Below, in pieces: positions 5,922 to 7,035 of a stretch of 7,035 nucleotides of DNA. Both the position numbers and the translations under genes were made by a program. Position 1 is the first letter of the stretch. Each line of letters begins with the position of its first letter. Below the pieces are notes generated by a model. The model made no database searches and was not told the DNA's origin. It saw only the letters and a list, made by a program, of their open reading frames with translations. Source of the DNA: Halovenus sp. (lineage in GTDB: Archaea; Halobacteriota; Halobacteria; Halobacteriales; Haloarculaceae); NCBI GenBank assembly GCA_003551265.1, contig PUMG01000360.1, forward strand, positions 1 to 7,035. The letters run 5' to 3'.

Positions 5922-6140
5922 ACCGCTCCATTCACAGTGCGCTCAGTCTCGTCATCGAAGCGCACGTCACGATAATCATCGCGATAACTTATGCAGACAT
6001 GGCGCTGTTCCAACTGCTCGATTATACACATCGCACGGTTTCTGACGAGCTTTCGGCCTGCTTGACCCGTCGCGAGAAAAACCACCAGACAGCGCCCTGG
6101 TGTCTCACAGACCACAATGAACAATCGTTGAGAACCGGCG

Positions 6141-6157
6141 CAGAAGACTTATATACC
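6141..6157 (+). promoter_or_regulatory. TATA promoter of the 55-aa membrane protein gene
   Basis: CAGAAGACTTATATACC contains a strong TTATATA box at 6149-6155. Transcription would start near 6178, within about ten bases of the ATG at 6187. It is the clearest TATA box in the window and nearly repeats the element at 1207-1221. Confidence 0.7.
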
Positions 6158-6186
6158 ACAACTCGTTCAGACCGGAGTACAGCACA

Positions 6187-6354
6187 ATGGAACGCCTGTA
6201 CCGCACAACGCTGTTCACGATGTACCAGCTGACGCTGTTCATCGGCATCGCCCTGCTACCAGTGGCACTGTACACCCAGCGCTTCGGAGTCCACCTCCCG
6301 CTCGACCGGGCCATTCTCGGTCTCAAAGAGGCGTACGAACACCACTCAGCATAG
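6187..6354 (+). CDS. Small hydrophobic membrane protein (55 aa), function unknown
   Basis: ATG at 6187 to TAG at 6354 encodes MERLYRTTLFTMYQ, a hydrophobic helix LTLFIGIALLPVALYT (about 15-30), then RFGVHLPLDRAILGLKEAY and a short HHSA end. One membrane span near the N-terminus plus a cytoplasmic or peripheral amphipathic helix is predicted. The start is supported by the strong TATA box 32-38 bases upstream. Third codon positions are mostly G or C, as in the neighbouring genes. It lies 113 bases upstream of psmB on the same strand. A T run and a promoter-like element in the gap suggest separate transcripts, though read-through is possible. No family recognised. Confidence 0.75.
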   Translation: MERLYRTTLFTMYQLTLFIGIALLPVALYTQRFGVHLPLDRAILGLKEAYEHHSA

Positions 6355-6366
6355 CGTTTTTGACGC
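6354..6366 (+). terminator. T-rich terminator-like element after the 55-aa gene
   Basis: GCGT-TTTTG-style sequence with ACGC gives a 4-bp stem and a run of five T at 6357-6361, starting at the last base of the TAG stop. Archaeal termination mainly uses T runs, so a weak terminator is plausible. Confidence 0.3.
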
Positions 6367-6430
6367 AGTATCGTTCGACGACCATCTTCGAACCCACAGA
6401 GCCACCGGTTTCGGCTGGTTTCTCTCGAAC

Positions 6431-6445
6431 GAGAACCTTCTTACG
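6431..6445 (+). promoter_or_regulatory. Putative leaderless promoter of psmB
   Basis: GAGAACC (BRE-like) precedes TTCTTAC, a weak TATA-like box centred about 27 bases before the ATG at 6468. The spacing supports that ATG over the in-frame ATG at 6360, which would overlap the preceding terminator-like element. Confidence 0.4.
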
Positions 6446-6467
6446 TGACGGGCCAGTACCTGAGAGC

Positions 6468-6876
6468 ATGCACGAACACCCGTTCGGCTCTGAAATTTCG
6501 CCCGAGCGACACCTCTCGGGACGGTACGACACGAACCCACGCGAACCAGAACTCGGCACGCTCCCGCGGAGTGAGCGCGACGAAGAGACAGTAAACAAGA
6601 CCGGGACGACCACGATCGGCATCGCCACCGACCACGGTGTCGTCATCGCCACCGATATGCGCGCCAGCCTCGGCGGCCGCTTCGTCTCGAACAAGAACGT
6701 CCAGAAGGTCGAACAGATTCACCCCACTGCTGCGCTGACGCTCGTCGGCTCCGTCGGTGGCGCACAGTCGTTCATCCGCACGCTCCGTGCGGAGGTCAAC
6801 CTCTACGAAGCCCGCCGTGGCGAGCACATGAGCATGAAGGCGCTGTCGACGCTCGCCGGAAACTTCGCCCGTGGCG
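6468..6876 (+). CDS. psmB: Proteasome beta subunit, 5' part only, interrupted near 6876
   Basis: PsmB carries the proteolytic Thr of the archaeal 20S proteasome core, which degrades proteins fed by PAN/Cdc48-type ATPases. From ATG 6468 there is a 46-residue acidic propeptide of haloarchaeal length, then cleavage at Gly46-Thr47 (KTG|TTTIG). Thr47 is the nucleophile, with Asp63 (ATDMRAS) and Lys80 as the Asp17 and Lys33 equivalents. Also typical are GGRFVSNKNVQKVEQIHPTA and LVGSVGGAQ. Up to LAGNFARG (residue 136) the sequence follows the family. After that, where GGPFFAINP-like sequence and about 100 more residues should come, the frame continues in unrelated residues (EALRYRAVII...) to a stop at 7011-7013. 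The subunit cannot be functional as written. The gene is reported, to my recollection, as essential in Haloferax volcanii, so an assembly joint or a second copy is more likely than a true loss. Confidence 0.9.
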
Positions 6877-7035
6877 AAGCTTTGCGATACCGTGCCGTAA
6901 TAATTATAACCCACCAGGCCGCCGACATAATCACGACCGACAATAACGGCGTCCTCGATCCCCAGGTCCCGAACTTCACCATCTCCCCGATTATACGAAA
7001 TACACCCACATAATCATTGCCCGGCGGGCTGATAA
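6855..7035 (-). pseudogene. Fragment of a GLUG-motif surface protein gene, frameshifted and cut at both ends
   Basis: On the minus strand, entering from the right edge, one frame reads ISPPGNDYVGVFRIIG. The next frame continues GDGEVRDLGIEDAVIVG, RDYVGGLVGYNYYG and TVSQSFATGEVSG. The last two pieces match the GLUG motif (the VGGLVGYN...VSNSYATGxVSG pattern) found in tandem in large secreted or surface proteins, including haloarchaeal ones. The first piece matches the DYVGLFGYIG-type sequence that usually precedes it. Joining the frames needs one extra G in the GGGG run at 6985-6988. The reading ends at about 6855 because the sequence there becomes psmB. Known GLUG proteins are long and repetitive, so only a small piece is present. 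Family call is by pattern recognition, with good confidence. Confidence 0.7.

Larger units (their letters stand above)
5885..6186. other. Intergenic region between two divergent small membrane protein genes
   Basis: About 300 bases contain only the two outward promoters near its ends. A plus-strand frame here (MALFQLLDY..., ATG at 5998) runs through the downstream TATA box and into the next gene in another frame, so I do not call it. The middle holds AT-rich patches and two CGATAA direct repeats near 5970-5985 without clear function. Confidence 0.5.

Noticed and set aside
5885..6124. N-terminal extension of the 40-aa membrane protein to an ATG at 6124
   Set aside because: The added 80 residues show no domain, and a BRE/TATA-like element sits at the right distance for the short form.
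5696..6232. 178-aa plus-strand frame overlapping the end of rad50 and the next two genes
   Set aside because: It overlaps three better supported genes and a strong TATA box, and its composition is not haloarchaeal-protein-like.
6360..6467. Upstream ATG at 6360 for psmB
   Set aside because: It would start within the terminator-like T run of the preceding gene and lengthen the propeptide beyond the usual size. The ATG at 6468 gives a propeptide of about 46 residues and fits the promoter spacing.
6877..7013. The residues after NFARG as a genuine alternative C-terminus of PsmB
   Set aside because: They lack every later proteasome beta motif, and the opposite strand of the same DNA encodes a recognisable GLUG motif, so the plus-strand reading is the shadow.
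6877..7035. An insertion sequence or MITE inserted into psmB
   Set aside because: No terminal inverted repeats, target duplication or transposase sequence are visible. The coding content is explained by a GLUG protein and the joint by a shared 22-base stretch.

Overview
The window looks like the chromosome of a haloarchaeon (class Halobacteria). The proteins are acidic (Asp/Glu-rich, Lys-poor). Coding sequence favours G/C in third codon positions. Promoters are archaeal TATA/BRE type and sit about 27 bases before start codons, which implies leaderless mRNAs. The core genes (mre11-rad50, a DsbB-type oxidase, the proteasome beta subunit) have the form seen in that class. I cannot name a genus.

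Layout, left to right. (1) Minus strand, positions 854 to the left edge: an incomplete gene for a secreted protein with a coiled-coil region. It ends in a tandem array of 8-residue repeats, each carrying an N-glycosylation sequon. (2) Minus strand, 1168-951: two very short reading frames overlapping by GTGA. They may be two small genes or one small gene split by a single-base indel. (3) Plus strand, 1336-1746: a DsbB-like disulfide oxidase. (4) A long imperfect hairpin at 1746-1788. (5) Plus strand, 1829-5739: mre11 and rad50, overlapping by ATGA. (6) Minus strand, 5884-5762: a 40-residue single-span membrane protein convergent with rad50, with a hairpin between the two stops. (7) Plus strand, 6187-6354: a 55-residue membrane protein with a clear TATA promoter. 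(8) Plus strand, from 6468: psmB, the proteasome beta subunit, normal until about 6876. (9) 6877-7035: unrelated sequence that, on the minus strand, encodes part of a GLUG-motif surface protein.

Mre11 and Rad50 form one nuclease-ATPase complex that acts on DNA ends, and their overlapping genes are probably translated together. Mre11 ends in a candidate PCNA-binding (PIP-box-like) peptide, which would link the complex to the sliding clamp. The other genes are separate transcription units, mostly with their own leaderless-type promoters.

The points most worth a second look are the sequon array at the left edge, the Mre11 tail motif, the split small gene near 1030, and the break inside psmB. 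At that break a stretch of about 22 bases reads as normal psmB on one strand and as normal GLUG protein on the other. That pattern suggests an assembly chimera or a recombination joint. The GLUG fragment also carries an apparent one-base deletion in a G run. I saw no convincing new multi-gene system, CRISPR array, tRNA or rRNA gene, or transposase.
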